Assembly: GCA_011037195.1 (NCBI GenBank)
Contig: JAAEAF010003566.1
Coordinates: 1-64,000, forward strand
From: Triatoma infestans
Taxonomy: Eukaryota > Arthropoda > Insecta > Hemiptera > Reduviidae
Direction of reading: 5' to 3'
Length of the DNA stretch: 64,000 nt
Below are positions 42,831-54,125 of the stretch, one piece after another (within the stretch, counting starts at the first letter, position 1; each line of letters opens with the position of its first letter). The notes beneath the pieces were generated by a model. The model saw nothing but the letters and a program-made list of their open reading frames with translations, was not told where the DNA came from and did no database searches. The position numbers and the translations under genes were made by a program.

Positions 42831-43950
42831 GTTAGAAGAACCTTCTTGAGAAATTAACACCCCGAGATACTTACATTCTGACGGCGTACTAAATTCCAGT
42901 CCTCTTCAATAGGAAGGACTACTTGGGGAATTGAAAAGTGGAAAACAAAAATGTGAAAACATTAATTTTGACCGATATCATGAGCTGAATATTAAGAAAC
43001 CCCAAGTGACATCGTTAGACTGAAACGACAAGCACGTTATATTCACTTTTGTCGGCTAAAGTTACATCTTGACGATTAGAACTGTGCTGAGAAAAGTTAA
43101 CAAACGATTTCTATAACAACTCAAGTCTTGAAATCCACTTGGACAAACGCAGTAAAACTCTTGTGCAACACATATGTTATTTAGGTCAACGAGAAGGGAC
43201 TTATAGTATAAAGTAGAGGAAAGAACGGGGGTAGAAGCGCAGAACACACACTTTACTGACATTTTCTAAACAGCAAGTTATACACGGGTCTGGGACAGGG
43301 TACCTCCCAGTTATATGTCCCTGCTCAAAACCATTACACCGAACCTGCTTTGTTACATTATAATATATTATAATAATTAAAAAAAAACTCTCCCTTATTG
43401 ATGGCATTTATTTTGGAAATGTTTAAATGTCTAAATAATAAAAACAAGATAATTGAATTAAAAAAAAATTATTATTCTAAACAAACAACCAATAATTCAG
43501 CTGAACAAAGCAATTTATTTTTTCCAAGCCACAAAAATAGATGGCCAACTACTCACTCTAATAAGGACACTTGCCAAGGCTTAAATTTATTGGATATAGG
43601 ATTAATTCCGAACGACGGGTACAGAATTTCTCCCTTTTTATCCCTTTTTTAAATTGGTTTCTTTTTTTTAATAATTTTTTTTTTTTTTAATCTTATTTAA
43701 TCTTTATTTATTTATTAATTATTTTTATTTAATATTTTTATAAAAATGAGATTTAAATCAATTTTTTTCATTCACCATTTAACTAATTGATTTTGATTTT
43801 GCTAATTTATATTTGATCCTAGTAACATCATCTGGAATGCCTCAGCCTAGAACCAATTAAATTATATTTTGGAAAATTTCTATAAGTTCCATTTCCCTTT
43901 ATTAAGAATTAATCTTATATTCAACAACAGAGGGAAATTTTTTTTTTTCT
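42831..43950. other. Unassigned AT-rich sequence
   Basis: No gene; T-rich run near 43665-43690. Short frames in 43.0-43.65 kb have no motif. Confidence 0.4.
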
Positions 43951-43951
43951 T

Positions 43952-44162
43952 TTTTTAATTTAAGGCGCATCAACATCTATGGTCATTAGCGTCCGAAGTC
44001 TTCTCAGAGCAAGAAAGTTCTCTTGCTACAAACAACACTCTCCTTCAGCGAACTGTAAGCTTGAGAGGCTCCTAGGAAAAAAATGTAAGGGTAGCAAGGA
44101 CTCGAACATGGGACCTCTGCGTGGGAGTCCAACGCGCTAACCACTCAGGTAATCCCCCCCTA
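43952..44162 (-). mobile_element. SINE-1, minus copy
   Basis: 'aaggcgcatcaacatctatg', 'gtcattagcgtccgaagtct', 'ttctcttgctacaaacaaca', 'gagaggctcctaggaaaaaa' and, on minus, a B-box-like 'gttcgagtcc' and 'agcgcgttggactcccacgc'. A 25-base block of the body is deleted. No clear target-site duplication. Confidence 0.75.
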
Positions 44163-44656
44163 ACTTTTCATTTACATTTATTTTTTATCATTTATTTTAT
44201 TTCTCTTACCGCATTTATGCGGTAATGACAGGCTAAAATTACGTAAAAAACGAATATCCACACCATGGGGGAGATATATAAACAAATATACACACAAACG
44301 CACACACAGAGAATGCTACTTATATACATATATACAGAACCACCTAAGTTCATTAAAGAGAGTTACCTTGCAGACACCAACTCAGCATTAATGCATTCGG
44401 AACTCCTCATCTCAAGTTCTTTAATGATCATTTTAATTTGATTCATCAAGAGATGATGATCAGTTTTAATGGGCAAATGATAATATTGGCTCTTCTAACG
44501 TCCAGAGCATTAATAATTAGTTTTGAATTTTTTCGTATTTAAGCAACCTCAAAACAAATGTATACAGTGAAAACTTTGTATCGAATGGATAATTGATAAT
44601 GTTAGTTGAATTGAAAACTTGAATTCTTCATGTTCAATTGCTGAATGGTTGAATAC
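44163..44656. other. Unassigned AT-rich sequence
   Basis: No gene or repeat family was recognised. Confidence 0.4.
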
Positions 44657-44970
44657 TGTAACAGCAACCAAAGAGAGAAAAGAGAAGAGAAACGAACCCA
44701 ACCGCTCTCTCGGACTGGAATGGAAGAAACTGTATAAATACAGCGACGGGCAGTCCATGGGGATACAGTTAAAGACAGTTCAATACAGTTCAAGACAGTT
44801 CAATATAGTTCATCATCTCGCCAGTGACTTCATGTATTTTCATACCACTCTATTGTAAAGTCTAGCCAGACTGTGTCTCATTATTATACATAGTTACAAG
44901 TGTTAACCCAGTCTTTTCATTTCATCAACCAGACCTAAATTCTCTCTACGTAACACATCCATTATAATAC
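44657..44970 (+). mobile_element. Solo LTR, related to families B and C
   Basis: It starts TGTAACAGCAACC with a GA-rich block, then TATA 'ctgtataaatacagcgac' (44729), repeated 'acagttcaatacagttcaag' units, 'attgtaaagtctagcc', 'gttacaagtgttaaccc', 'cctaaattctctct' and 'catccattataat'. The block order is that of the other LTRs, and the repeated CAGTT looks like multiple initiators. The reading frames here are incidental. Confidence 0.6.
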
Positions 44971-45387
44971 TAAGTCGGAACTGCTAAAGTCAAATTGTTT
45001 ATTGATCAGATTGACATAAATCCTTGAAGACCAGTTGTCGATAAGCAAATGATACAGGTTGGCACTGTTAAAGACAAATACTTTTATTTATCAGTTTAAT
45101 ATGAATCCTTAAAGATCCATATTTTAGTGCCAAATGATACAGATGGAATGTGGAGTATATAAGTCAAATTCTTGAAATTGAATCCATGATGATCATTTTT
45201 TTAGAGACAGATGATGCCGATTAAAACCCTCAAATTTAAATAAATTCATTATTTTATTAAACATAAAACTGTTGATGATCAGATATTCAATCGCAGATGA
45301 TGGATATTAGAGCTTTTAAACTCAACAGAATTATTTATATTCATACGACAGTTTCTGTCTAATTTATTTTTTCTTCTTTTTTGTTTT
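44971..45387. other. Unassigned AT-rich sequence
   Basis: No gene; phrases such as 'gatgatc..gat' recur loosely ('aatgatacag' at about 45047 and 45134) but I could not define a repeat. Confidence 0.35.
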
Positions 45388-46170
45388 AATTTAAGGCGCG
45401 TAAACATCAATGGCCATTGGATCCTGTGATGGATGCCAGAAATATAGAAATATATTTAATTTGAAATAATAAAAAATATCAAGAAATATGTAACATTCCC
45501 TTGCAAAAGGACATTTCAGGTAGAAGACCACTATTGTCTTTTAGAGTTCATGAACTGGTTAGCATTGTCTACCCCCTTCTTCTCACGGGGGAGGAATTGA
45601 ACGAACAATTAGAAGACATTCCTTCAATATAGTTTGTTGTAGACACCGAAGCAGAACACATCAGGACTGTGCCAGTTATAAGTTAAAATATAAGAGTTTA
45701 TTCCAACTAAATTCAATAAATTAATAAACATATTGCTGTGTTATTGAATAGCATTTAAATATATTCTTTAAAGATGAATTTAGTTGGAATAAACTCTTAT
45801 GTTTTAACTTATAACTGGCACGTCCTGATGTGTTCTGCTTCGGTGTCTACAACAAACTATATTGAAGGAATGTCTTCTAATTGTTCGTTCATTTTCTCCC
45901 CTATGAGAAACCAGTTCATGAACTCTAAAAGACAATAGTGGTCTTCTACCTGAAATGTCCTTTTGCAAGGGAATGTTACATATTTCTTGATATTTTTTTA
46001 TTATTTCAAATTAAATATATTTCTATATTTCTGGCATCCATCACACTCCCTAGATCTTTCTCATTGCACTGCCCGGGGGGTCGGGGCAGTGTTTTCTTCT
46101 TTACAGACAGCACTGACCATCACCAGATAATGAGCTGCATTTCCTAGGAAGAGAAAATCCCTGGGCATTT
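45388..46170 (-). mobile_element. SINE-1 split by a palindromic element
   Basis: The 3' part of the SINE ('ttaaggcgcgtaaacatcaa', 'tggccattgg') lies at 45390-45420. The remainder ('tttctcattgcactgccc', 'ggcagtgttttcttctttac', 'agacagcactgaccatcacc', 'agataatgagctgcat') lies at about 46050-46168. Between them is the 621-bp palindrome. The tRNA-like head is missing. Confidence 0.75.
45425..46045. mobile_element. 621-bp palindromic (foldback) transposon-like element
   Basis: Arms of about 290 bases (45425-45714 and 45776-46045) are almost exact reverse complements around a 61-base A/T-rich loop. The termini are TGTGATGGATGCCAGAAATA and its complement. The left arm has an extra ~20 bases ('cattgtctaccccctt' region). 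No protein is encoded; the frame at 45938 is incidental. The short TCC next to each end may be a target-site duplication. It could be a MITE with very long inverted repeats or a Foldback-type element. Confidence 0.85.
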
Positions 46171-46699
46171 AATTTTCTTTTAATTGCATTGATAATAAAA
46201 ACAGCATTGATAGCAAAAATTATTTGCAAACGCAAAGTTATGTGTTTTTTCTTTACAATATATTTCTTCAAAAGTATAACAAAACAACATCAATACAATA
46301 AACATTCCATCATTATATTGTTTTGTAGAACGACTTTATGTTTTAACTTTAAAATATAGAGATAAATTTCGTTAAAAAGGAAAGAAAGAAAACAGAAGAA
46401 ATAAAAAACGAATTATATGAATTCGGTGAAGTAAGTTTTTTTTTGTTTTGTTTTTTACCTTTCTCTTATTTTGTGTAACAAAAAGGCAGCAGCACACATG
46501 TAAAGAGAGCCTGATAATACCAGAGAAATAAATACAACTGTATAATACATACAAAATACTATATATATATATTATATTGTTTGTTTTGTGATAGGAAGTT
46601 TTTGGGAGAGTATAAGATACTTTTGTCTCTGTTGAATGTGCCCATATTTGTATAAACTTCTTCAGATGATTGTTTCACCAGATATGTTTAAAAACAAAA
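46171..46699. other. Unassigned AT-rich sequence
   Basis: No gene; (AT)n at about 46560-46574. Confidence 0.4.
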
Positions 46700-46764
46700 T
46701 GTTTTTTTGTATAATCTAAATAATTTGTTTGTATGTATAATCTAAAGTGTCTAGGTAGTAATAA

Positions 46765-47030
46765 TGAAATTTTACTTTCTCTACTGCCTAATAAGAACTT
46801 TTGCTTTACGAATTTGTTACCGGAAATGGATTTTTTGATGACCCCCCCTTGGGTACGGAAAAAAATGTTTTTAGCGAATGGTCTGCTTGTTTGTGTGTTT
46901 GTGAGCAACAGTAAAATCGCAGGAAATTGAAACTTGGTATTCCGTTTAGGTATTATCATTGCACCTGGCACGAAAGTTTCGGACAAAAATTACCAACTAG
47001 AAGTTGCACCTTCATTTTTTTTTTTTTAAG
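46765..47030 (+). repeat. Family D repeat, partial
   Basis: 'ttactttctctactgcctaa', 'ttaccggaaatgga', 'gcgaatggtctgcttgtttg', 'atcgcaggaaattgaaactt', 'ggtattccgtttaggtatta', 'gcacctggca' and 'caactagaagttgcacctt' follow the family order over the first half only. Confidence 0.65.
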
Positions 47031-47500
47031 TTTCAACGTCCATAGACGTTTCATACTTGTTTGCGTTCTCTAAGTGAAAGTCTTGTGATTGTTTAATCTG
47101 GGAAAGATGATGTACGTATCTAGCAGATCCTCACGTTAGGTTAAAGGTAAATATTGGTCTTCCCTAGAAGTGGCTATACTGTACTCAAGTACTTTCTTAT
47201 TAGATTATCAGAATATCCAGATTCATTTTATTATTTTTTAAACAAAATGTAACAAGATTTTTATATATAATGTTATAATCTTTGAGGATACTCTTGCATC
47301 CCATGTTATATAACAAGGAATCATTTCTTTTTTTATACAAGCAGATAAAAATATTTCATCTCAAATATTGTGTTCTAATTATTTAACTTTATTGTGTTCT
47401 AAATTTTTTGAAATTTATTTAACTATTAAATTTGTTATAAAGCAGCCTTATAAGTATGATGAAAATGCTTAGATAAACTTAATAACCTAGGCAGGAGGAA
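47031..47500. other. Unassigned AT-rich sequence
   Basis: No gene or repeat family was recognised. Confidence 0.4.
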
Positions 47501-47504
47501 TAAA

Positions 47505-48110
47505 GTAACCCTTTGGTGGGTGCCAGGCAAGTTGGTATTGCAAAGAATAAGATGGCCGACGCTCTGGCAAAGATAGGTGCTGCATCCCCGCTTCTAGGAC
47601 CGGAACCTTTTTGTGCGGGTCAGTGACTAGTTTCTCTTAGAAGAATTCAGGAAGGAGGAGGAGGAGGGAAAGAGCTATCAACTCTGGCACTTCCTTCCTA
47701 GGGACTGCGAAGGCCAGCATCGGCCTGAGTAAGAACAACCTCTGCGTTCTTATGGGTTTCCTCATGGGGCATTGTCGACTCAGAGGGTACCTGACGAAGC
47801 TGGGTTTGGAAAGTGACAGCACATGCAGATTCTGTGAGGTGTCGGAGGAAACTCCCATTACATCTCCTAACGGACTGCGAGGCTGCTAATCAGAGATTTA
47901 ACACCTGGGTAGTTACCAGGTGGAGGAGGGGGATATATCCGCCCTAGAGCTCGTTAGGTTATTAGGATTTCTTAGGGATCTTGAACTGATGGAGGTCCTG
48001 TAGGAAGGATGTTCATCTGGGACATCTGCTTGGATTGATATGGATTGCGGCAACCAGGGGGCACAGCACAATACATCGCAAAGTCGCGGTGCATTGGCCC
48101 CCCCTGAAAA
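47505..48110 (+). mobile_element. I/R1-type LINE, end of RNase H and C-terminal region
   Basis: The start reads WVPGK, then in another frame GIAKNKMADALAKIGAASPL and LGPEPFC, the last H/D-containing block of a LINE RNase H. Next come NNLCVLMGFLMGHCRLRGYL, TKLGLESDSTCRFCEVSEET and LELVRLLGFLRDLELMEVL, a cysteine-rich C-terminal region. At least three frameshifts. It is more G/C-rich than the surroundings, as are the other I/R1-type copies. It lacks the RT and most of RNase H. Confidence 0.7.
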
Positions 48111-48349
48111 CAAAAAAGTATGATGAACAATGGAAGAAATTGAAAACATGTTTCTTCTCATTCTACCAAATTTTAATTTCCACGAGACAAGATAAATTTC
48201 CTGTTATAATATTTCAGTTGTATTTAATACATAAAAAAAACATCAATATATATATTAAACATGAACAAGTTATATTTGTAATGTAACTAATAAAATATCT
48301 CTTATATTATTGCATGATCAATGTATTTGGGAAATATATTAATATATGG
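48111..48349. other. Unassigned AT-rich spacer
   Basis: Short A/T-rich spacer between two related LINE fragments; may include the tail of the upstream one. Confidence 0.4.
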
Positions 48350-49642
48350 AGTTAGAAGCTGCAAGGAGTGCAGCGCACGGCCTGTCTGGCTATTACTGGC
48401 GCGATGAGAACGACACTGACGGTGGCACTGGAGATATTGCTGGGGCTAACCCCTCTTCAGTATGTGGTAGTGGGTGAGGAGATAAAAGGGTACCTCAGAA
48501 TGAGGTTTAAGGGAGAATGGGTGAGAACCTTTCGGGGGGATCATACTAGGATCGAGGATGAGATTTGGCGAGTGAACCGATTTCTGCTATCTAAACTCGA
48601 TGAGACGAGCAAGAAATGGGGTTTTGAGAGGGATTATGAAATCAGTATTGGCAGTATAGGGGATGATAACCTCACGAGGCCAACGGAGTCGGGTAACGGC
48701 ATTATTCGCTGTTATTCAGATGGCTCTAGACAGGAGGGGACTGGCCTGTCAGGAGCGGGAGCAAGGTTGCAGGATTTGGATAGAGGGAGTTCGGTGGCCT
48801 TGTGTTGTTTTTGGCCACTGTCTTCCAGTCCGAGGTGGTGGGCATTATTGAATGCTGCCGCCTTGTGGGGGAGTGGCAGGGAGAGATCAAAGAAGTGCGG
48901 ATTTTCTCTGATCAGGTCGCACTAAGGGCTTTGAGTAAGCCATGGTGGAGTTCGAAATTAGTGAGAGAATGTAGGAGAAGGCTCAATGCTTTAGCTCGGA
49001 GGGGTAAGGTGCGTCTCTATTGGATACCCGGACATGCGGGAATAGAGGGCAATGAGAGGGCGGATCAGTTGGCTAGTGAGGGATTATCATTACCATTTTG
49101 TGGTCCTGAACCAGCCCTTGCCGTCACAAAGAAGTTTCGTGACAAACAGATTAGACTTTGGGAGATGAGAGTCTTGGAGAAATGCTGGGGGGACACGCAG
49201 GGGTGCCTCCAAGCTAAAAGATTTATAAAGTAGTTAAGCAGGGAGATTTCGGAGTATCTCCTGTCCCTCAGTAGGACAGGTCTGAGGACCTTGGTGGGGG
49301 TAGTGACTGGACACACTTGGTGTCTAGTCACTTGTTTAACATAGGGAGGACGTCTAGTCCCATTTGTCAGAATTGCGACGACGGAGTCAGGGAAACGGTG
49401 TATCACTATTTATGTCAGTGTCCCCGTTTCGCTGGTACGAGGTTTCGCGTATTTGGGAGGGCACCACTCTCGCAGGATTGCCTGGGCGAGTTGGAGTTTA
49501 AGGATATCTTGGGATATTGTAGACTGACCGGTAAGCTACCGGGGGAGATTAACTAAGGGGATGATATGGGGGGCATCGGGGGCATAAAAGCCACATAGGC
49601 TTAGGTCCCACGCCATCAGGCACCCGGCATAATAATAATGTT
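48350..49642 (+). mobile_element. I/R1-type LINE with RNase H and CCHC, (TAA)n tail
   Basis: Frame 1 (48368-48925) reads LQGVQRTACLAITGAMRTTL and LEILLGLTPLQYVV (RT thumb), then YSDGSRQEGTGLSGAG, the first RNase H aspartate. Frame 2 (48802-49233) supplies FQSEVVGIIEC, IFSDQVALRAL and WIPGHAGIEGNERADQLASE, the remaining E, D and H/D blocks. Frame 3 (49317-49556) supplies CQNCDDGVRETVYHYLCQC, a C-x2-C-x8-H-x4-C knuckle, and GYCRLTGKLP. All four RNase H acidic positions survive, but two frameshifts separate them. The 3' end is 'cccggcataataataatg', a (TAA)n tail. 5'-truncated; the best-preserved RNase H in the window. Confidence 0.82.
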
Positions 49643-50313
49643 ATATTAATACAGTTTTTTTCAAATTCATCTTTCTTAAAGTTAATTCACAAAACTAAAC
49701 GTAACCAAATAGGGAACTCCGCAAATTATAATTTTAAAAATTTGTTAATATAAAAGAGATGAAAGAAACGTTTATATATATTATTATATTTTCTTATAAA
49801 TATATTGGTATACTACTGGTATGTGTGTCTAAGGAACCCTATGAAACACTATGTTTAAAGCCATGTTATATTGTGAAAGCAACTCCCAAGATATTTGCTA
49901 CCATTTCTATTCACCTTATTTCCACTCAAGGTATGTGCAGGTTGTGTATGTGTGTGTATGTATTTACATGTACGTATATGTATTATATGCATGCGCGTGT
50001 GTATGTAGTGTTTGAACATAACATTTTCTGTTGAATTACAATACTGAAGTGGCTTCTTCTTTTCTACTGTGCTGTTTTCATTTCTTTTTTTGGGAAATGT
50101 TTGGGAACATTGTAGAAATGTTTGCTGTTTTCAAATATATATTTAAAAAAATCGATTTGTGAGATAATTTGCAAACCATTACCGCTGAAAACTGATTGGT
50201 TAATTGTTATATTCTCTGTTGCTCTATTTGAAAGTATTTTCTTTATTTGCCCAAGATAATACAAAGAAAATATTTTATTCCATGATGAAAATAATGCAAA
50301 TGTTAGACCTAAT
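49643..50313. other. Unassigned AT-rich sequence
   Basis: A TG/TA-rich segment at 49930-50010. The 91-residue frame at 49759-50034 and the minus frame at 50064-50417 have biased composition and no motif. Confidence 0.35.
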
Positions 50314-50655
50314 TGTAATAGGATCAGTAGAGCAGAGAGAGAAACACAAAATTTTCGAGAATCTCTCTCTCTGCTTAGACTAGATTGGAGTGGAAGACTC
50401 CGTATATTCACTGCCAAGCTAGCTCTACAGAGGACCAGTCTTAAAACAGTCTTTACAACAGTTTATACAACAGTTACAATGCGTCAGCAACTAACTTCTA
50501 CCCATCTCTTTAGTCTAAATCTCTCGCTACTTAATTTCTCTTATACGTGTAAAGTCTTAGCAGTTTTGTATCTCTATTTTACTCGTATTATACAGTGTTT
50601 ATCTTTATTTTAACTTATTTCTCACAAACCCTCCTTACTAATTTCTGACCTTCTA
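50314..50655 (+). mobile_element. Solo LTR, family C
   Basis: It starts TGTAATAGGATCAGTAGAGC, then a GA-rich block, 'gactccgtatattcactg', 'agtctttacaacagtttata', 'caacagttacaatgcgtcag', 'gtgtaaagtcttagcagttt' and 'ttatacagtgtttatcttta', and ends 'ctaatttctgaccttctaaa'. It is the third clear family C copy. Confidence 0.65.
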
Positions 50656-50794
50656 AAACCTATTAAAATAATGAAATTTAAAATTAAAAGTTTTTCATCT
50701 TTTAAAATCCAATAATAATTCATCCAAAAGATAAATAAATATTTAAAAAAATAGACCGAAATATTCATTTGTTGATGTTCTACAATAATCTCTC

Positions 50795-51595
50795 GCGCGT
50801 TGGTCCAGTGGGTAGTGCACTCGCTTTTGGTGAAAACATGCTGGATTGGATAAACAAGAACCGAAATCAAAGCAAGGTTAGCGGCAGGCAGTAGATGCTT
50901 TTTTGCTTTAAATAAAATACATAGCTCCAGATCACTCTCTCGTGCAGCTAAGATCGTCTTTTATAAGTCGCATATAGAAGTGAGAGCTGGGTATTACGAC
51001 TAGAAGGAGTGAAATGATTTTGAGTGTCTGGGAAAGGAAAGCCCTCAGAAAGATTTTTGACCCGGTCTATGAAAATGGAAATTGGAGAATTCATAATAAT
51101 ACGTAGCTTTCCGAGTTATTCGAGGAATCCAGTTTAGTTGCCTTCATTAAGAAAGGGAGACTGCGGTGGCTTGGCCATGTACAGAGAATGCCAGAAGCCA
51201 GACTACCCAAAAGGATGATGGCAGGAAGGCCGGGAGACAAAAGATTAAGAGGAGGACCGAGACTAAGTTGGCTGGATGGTGTAGAGGATGACCTCAGGAA
51301 GCTTGGTATAAGAGGATGGAGAAGAAAAGCTGAGAATAGACAAGAGTGGCAATTCTTTTTGAAGGTGGCCCAGGCCCAACTAGTTTTAGTACTTGTAATA
51401 TTCTAGGTCCGATTCCTTTAAACGAAATAAATCGCTGTTAACTAAGCAGCGTAAGAAAAATTAGTATTGGTTGAAATCATTTGGTAGGGAATCTTCGTAA
51501 GAAAGGTCAAAGCTAAGCGACCATGGGAACCGCGACGTACTTACTTAACCCCCTCATAAAAATCGCCAAGCGTTAGCTGCTGCACTTATTTCATT
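50795..51595 (+). mobile_element. SINE-2 split by a LINE 3' fragment
   Basis: The tRNA-like head ('gttggtccagtgggtagtgc', 'actcgctttt') is at 50798-50850. The SINE 3' half ('accatgggaaccgcgacgta', 'cttacttaacccc', 'aaatcgccaag') is at 51516-51580. The sequence between is mostly a LINE fragment. The part at 51410-51515 is poorly conserved, so the exact break is not fixed. Confidence 0.55.
50935..51412 (+). mobile_element. LINE (endonuclease/RT type), C-terminal tail
   Basis: Frames give SYESW-like 'EVRAGYYD' (decayed), LSVWERKALRKIFDPVYENG, WRIHNNT, LSELFEESSLVAFIKKGRLR, WLGHVQRMPEARLPKRMMAG and LSWLDGVEDDLRKLGIRGWR. This is the usual post-RT tail (RR...RWLGH..RM....P......G.R..GRP...W.D....DL). 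One frame is open from 51188 to 51406. A closely similar tail is at 53.86-54.12 kb. Confidence 0.75.
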
Positions 51596-51644
51596 TTTTT
51601 ATTTTTTAAATCAAGTTTAACTTCTGAAAGTAAGCTTTCAGTTT

Positions 51645-52250
51645 TTTTTTTACTTTCTCTTGCACCTAATATTCCGATAGGTCAAATTTTTGGAAATTAA
51701 GATTTCACTGGAAATATGCGTTTTGGGCTCCCCTAATAAGTAAAACGTTTTTAGCGAATGGTCTCTGTGTGTGTATGTCTGTGTATTTTAACAGAATACA
51801 TCAAAAACGAAAATTAGCAGAAAGCTCAGTTTTCCGTTTGGGCATTACCTCCGCATCAGCCACCAAGATTTCGGGCAAACCAACCAAAAGTGAGACTTTA
51901 ATAAATAGTTTCTTTCGGTTTTTCATGATTTCCTCGGAAACGTATTCAAAGATTTCCATGAAACTTCGTATGCTATCTAAATACCTAGAAACCTATTTTT
52001 ATTCAAATTATTTTCTCAGGAAATAAGATTTTTTTTGTGTGGTTCTGGGGGAACTGTAGCGTAATGCTTTCTTCTAAAGTACCACTTCAATATAATATAT
52101 GATTTTACCATCTACGTAAATTCGATTTGAATATAGATATAATATACATCAGAAGTGTAGATAGAATTTTGAATTATTTTTTGTGTGTTTGTTTTGAAGA
52201 GTATCTCAAACAAACAAAAAATAAATAAATAAAAAAATGTCATAAGCTCA
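51645..52250 (+). repeat. Family D repeat, plus copy
   Basis: 'ttactttctcttgcacctaa', 'agatttcactggaaatatgc', 'cgaatggtctctgtgtgtgt', 'aaaaacgaaaattagcagaa', 'tttccgtttgggcattacct', 'tttcctcggaaacgtattca' and 'gtaccacttcaatataatat'. It forms a subfamily with the copies at 0.5-0.85 kb and 46.8 kb, differing from the 31-35 kb copies in the second half. Confidence 0.7.
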
Positions 52251-52540
52251 ACCTTCTTACACCGTTTATGTAGCACCCTTGGATCCTATAGGTTTCGTAA
52301 AATCTGCCATTTCTGAATTCAGTTTTATTCAATTTTATTGAAAATGGTAAAATGAATTTCTTGAAAGTTAGTACCTTAACATCAATATATAGGCCCATCC
52401 TTTCATTTGAAACATTTTTTTGGGAAATTAATACCTTGTTTTAAGAAATGGGGCTAGGATACCTAAAAAAAGCAAAGGAATTGTTAGTTTAGAACATCTA
52501 CCTTTTAGGGGGAGGCGTATAGTTTTCTACGACCTGTATT
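52251..52540. other. Unassigned, possibly family D-like
   Basis: 'tttgaaacatttttttggga' at about 52399-52418 resembles a family D phrase; otherwise nothing recognisable. Confidence 0.35.
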
Positions 52541-52544
52541 TTGT

Positions 52545-52690
52545 CCCCTTTCCGAGCTTTTTATGTGCACTGCTGAGATATCCAAGCAGTGTGCTGTCCA
52601 GGCTCCTAGGAAGAGAAAATCAAACAGCAGCACTGCTATATTCGCGACTGGAACTTCCATTAGGTAATATGAAGAGCAAACACTCTGTTT
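52545..52690 (-). mobile_element. SINE-1, degraded copy
   Basis: 'ctttttatgtgcactgctga', 'aagcagtgtgctgtccaggc', 'tcctaggaagagaaaatcaa' and 'cagcactgctatattcgcga' follow SINE-1 order with a central deletion. The open frame on minus across this region is not a gene. Confidence 0.6.
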
Positions 52691-53253
52691 TGTGGACCTG
52701 GCTCTATCCAATATTTAAAATCTTTTAATTTTCCGTTTCTGCGAAATTCTTATAACAAAGAAAATCATTTGTTTTCATTCTGATGGATATGATATTAAAT
52801 TTTAACTTTAAAATCTGACTTGGAATTTGTACGAAACCTTACGAAAATAGATATGTTTTAAAAATATTAGTTCGTCAGCATCTTCTCTGCAAGATCGAAT
52901 CACTTACTAAAAAGACCTTAACCATTATCTGTTCAATTAATAATTCAAAACTGAAATTTTAATGAAGAGTATTTAAAATTTATGAGGGAAAATTCTACAT
53001 TAAAATAAATGCTCTCCAGATGTAATCTACTAATTGCTGCTATCAACTAGCAATTTAATTATCCCCCAGATTTTACCATGAAAACAGTTGAGTTAATGCA
53101 GTAAGAGATTTCTGTTTAAAATATTCTTTCCCACACTTTTAATATATCCTAACTAACCCAAGTTTTACATTTAATTATCAATTAATTATCATCTATCTAT
53201 TTTAAAATGTACCAAATCTCATATATTCATTTTATTCATTTATTCACTTACTA

Positions 53254-53293
<40 letters not shown>

Positions 53294-53854
53294 AGTAGGT
53301 ATCTTGTAAACGATTTATTCACATTTACCCTACATTCCCCACCTTACCGCAACATATTCTTAACCATCAATCAATCTCAATTTTCCATTTCATCACCTTT
53401 TTCAGGGCTACTACTTAGTTCTATTGAAAATTTTCCTGTGGGTGAGATACAAAAAAAAGATTAAATAATGAATCGTTTTCAAGGAGTAAAGTAATTTATG
53501 ATTACAAAAATTCAACAACCACTTATCTAGCATGTCTTTTTTAAATTTATTTTTTATTTAATTCTCATGGATTAAACATGGATATGGTTGTCAAGATTAT
53601 TCTAGCTAAAAGGCAAAAAAACTGTCATCCTTCATCAACTTCATCTTCAAAGAAACTAAACTATCAAGCTTTTATTCAAGAATTCATTGATATACGTCAG
53701 TGTTCCCTTGGGCATTGTGGGAGTAAAATATCAATGAGATCGGGTGGAAAAATCAACGATTATATAAGAAAATAAAAAATACTACATTTTGGCTGCTTTC
53801 GATTTATTAATCGAAAGATTCCATATCGTTGCCAGGAATGCAAATTTGTAATAA
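52691..53854. other. Unassigned AT-rich sequence
   Basis: (GT)n at 53259-53284. The 65-residue frame at 53578-53775 (ending SMRSGGKINDYIRK) is unrecognised. No other feature. Confidence 0.35.
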
Positions 53855-54125
53855 TACGGAGCTTTCCGAGTTATTCGGGTAACCCAGAATAATGGCCTTC
53901 ATTAAGAAAGGAAGACTGCGGTGGCTTGGTCATCTGCAGAGAATGCCAGAAGCCAGACTACCCAAAAGGATGATGGCAGGAGGCCGGAGAGGAAAACCGG
54001 GACTAAGGTGGCTGGATGATGTAGAGGATGACCTCAGGAAGAGGATGGAGAAGAAAAGCCAAGGATAGACAAGATTGGCAATTCTTTTTGGAGGAGGTCC
54101 AGGCCCAACTAGGGCTGTAACGCCA
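53855..54125 (+). mobile_element. LINE (endonuclease/RT type), C-terminal tail, second copy
   Basis: The same blocks as 51.1-51.4 kb: IKKGRLRWLGHLQRMPEARL, PKRMMAG then GRRGKPGLRWLDDVEDDLRK. It ends in 'caggcccaactagggctgta' then 'acgccatt'. Short deletions separate it from the other copy; a frameshift follows the DDLRK block. Confidence 0.7.

Noticed and set aside
45938..46147. 69-residue frame
   Set aside because: It spans the junction between the palindromic element arm and the SINE.
53578..53775. 65-residue gene
   Set aside because: The frame is short, unrecognised and surrounded by AT-rich noise; no support beyond being open.
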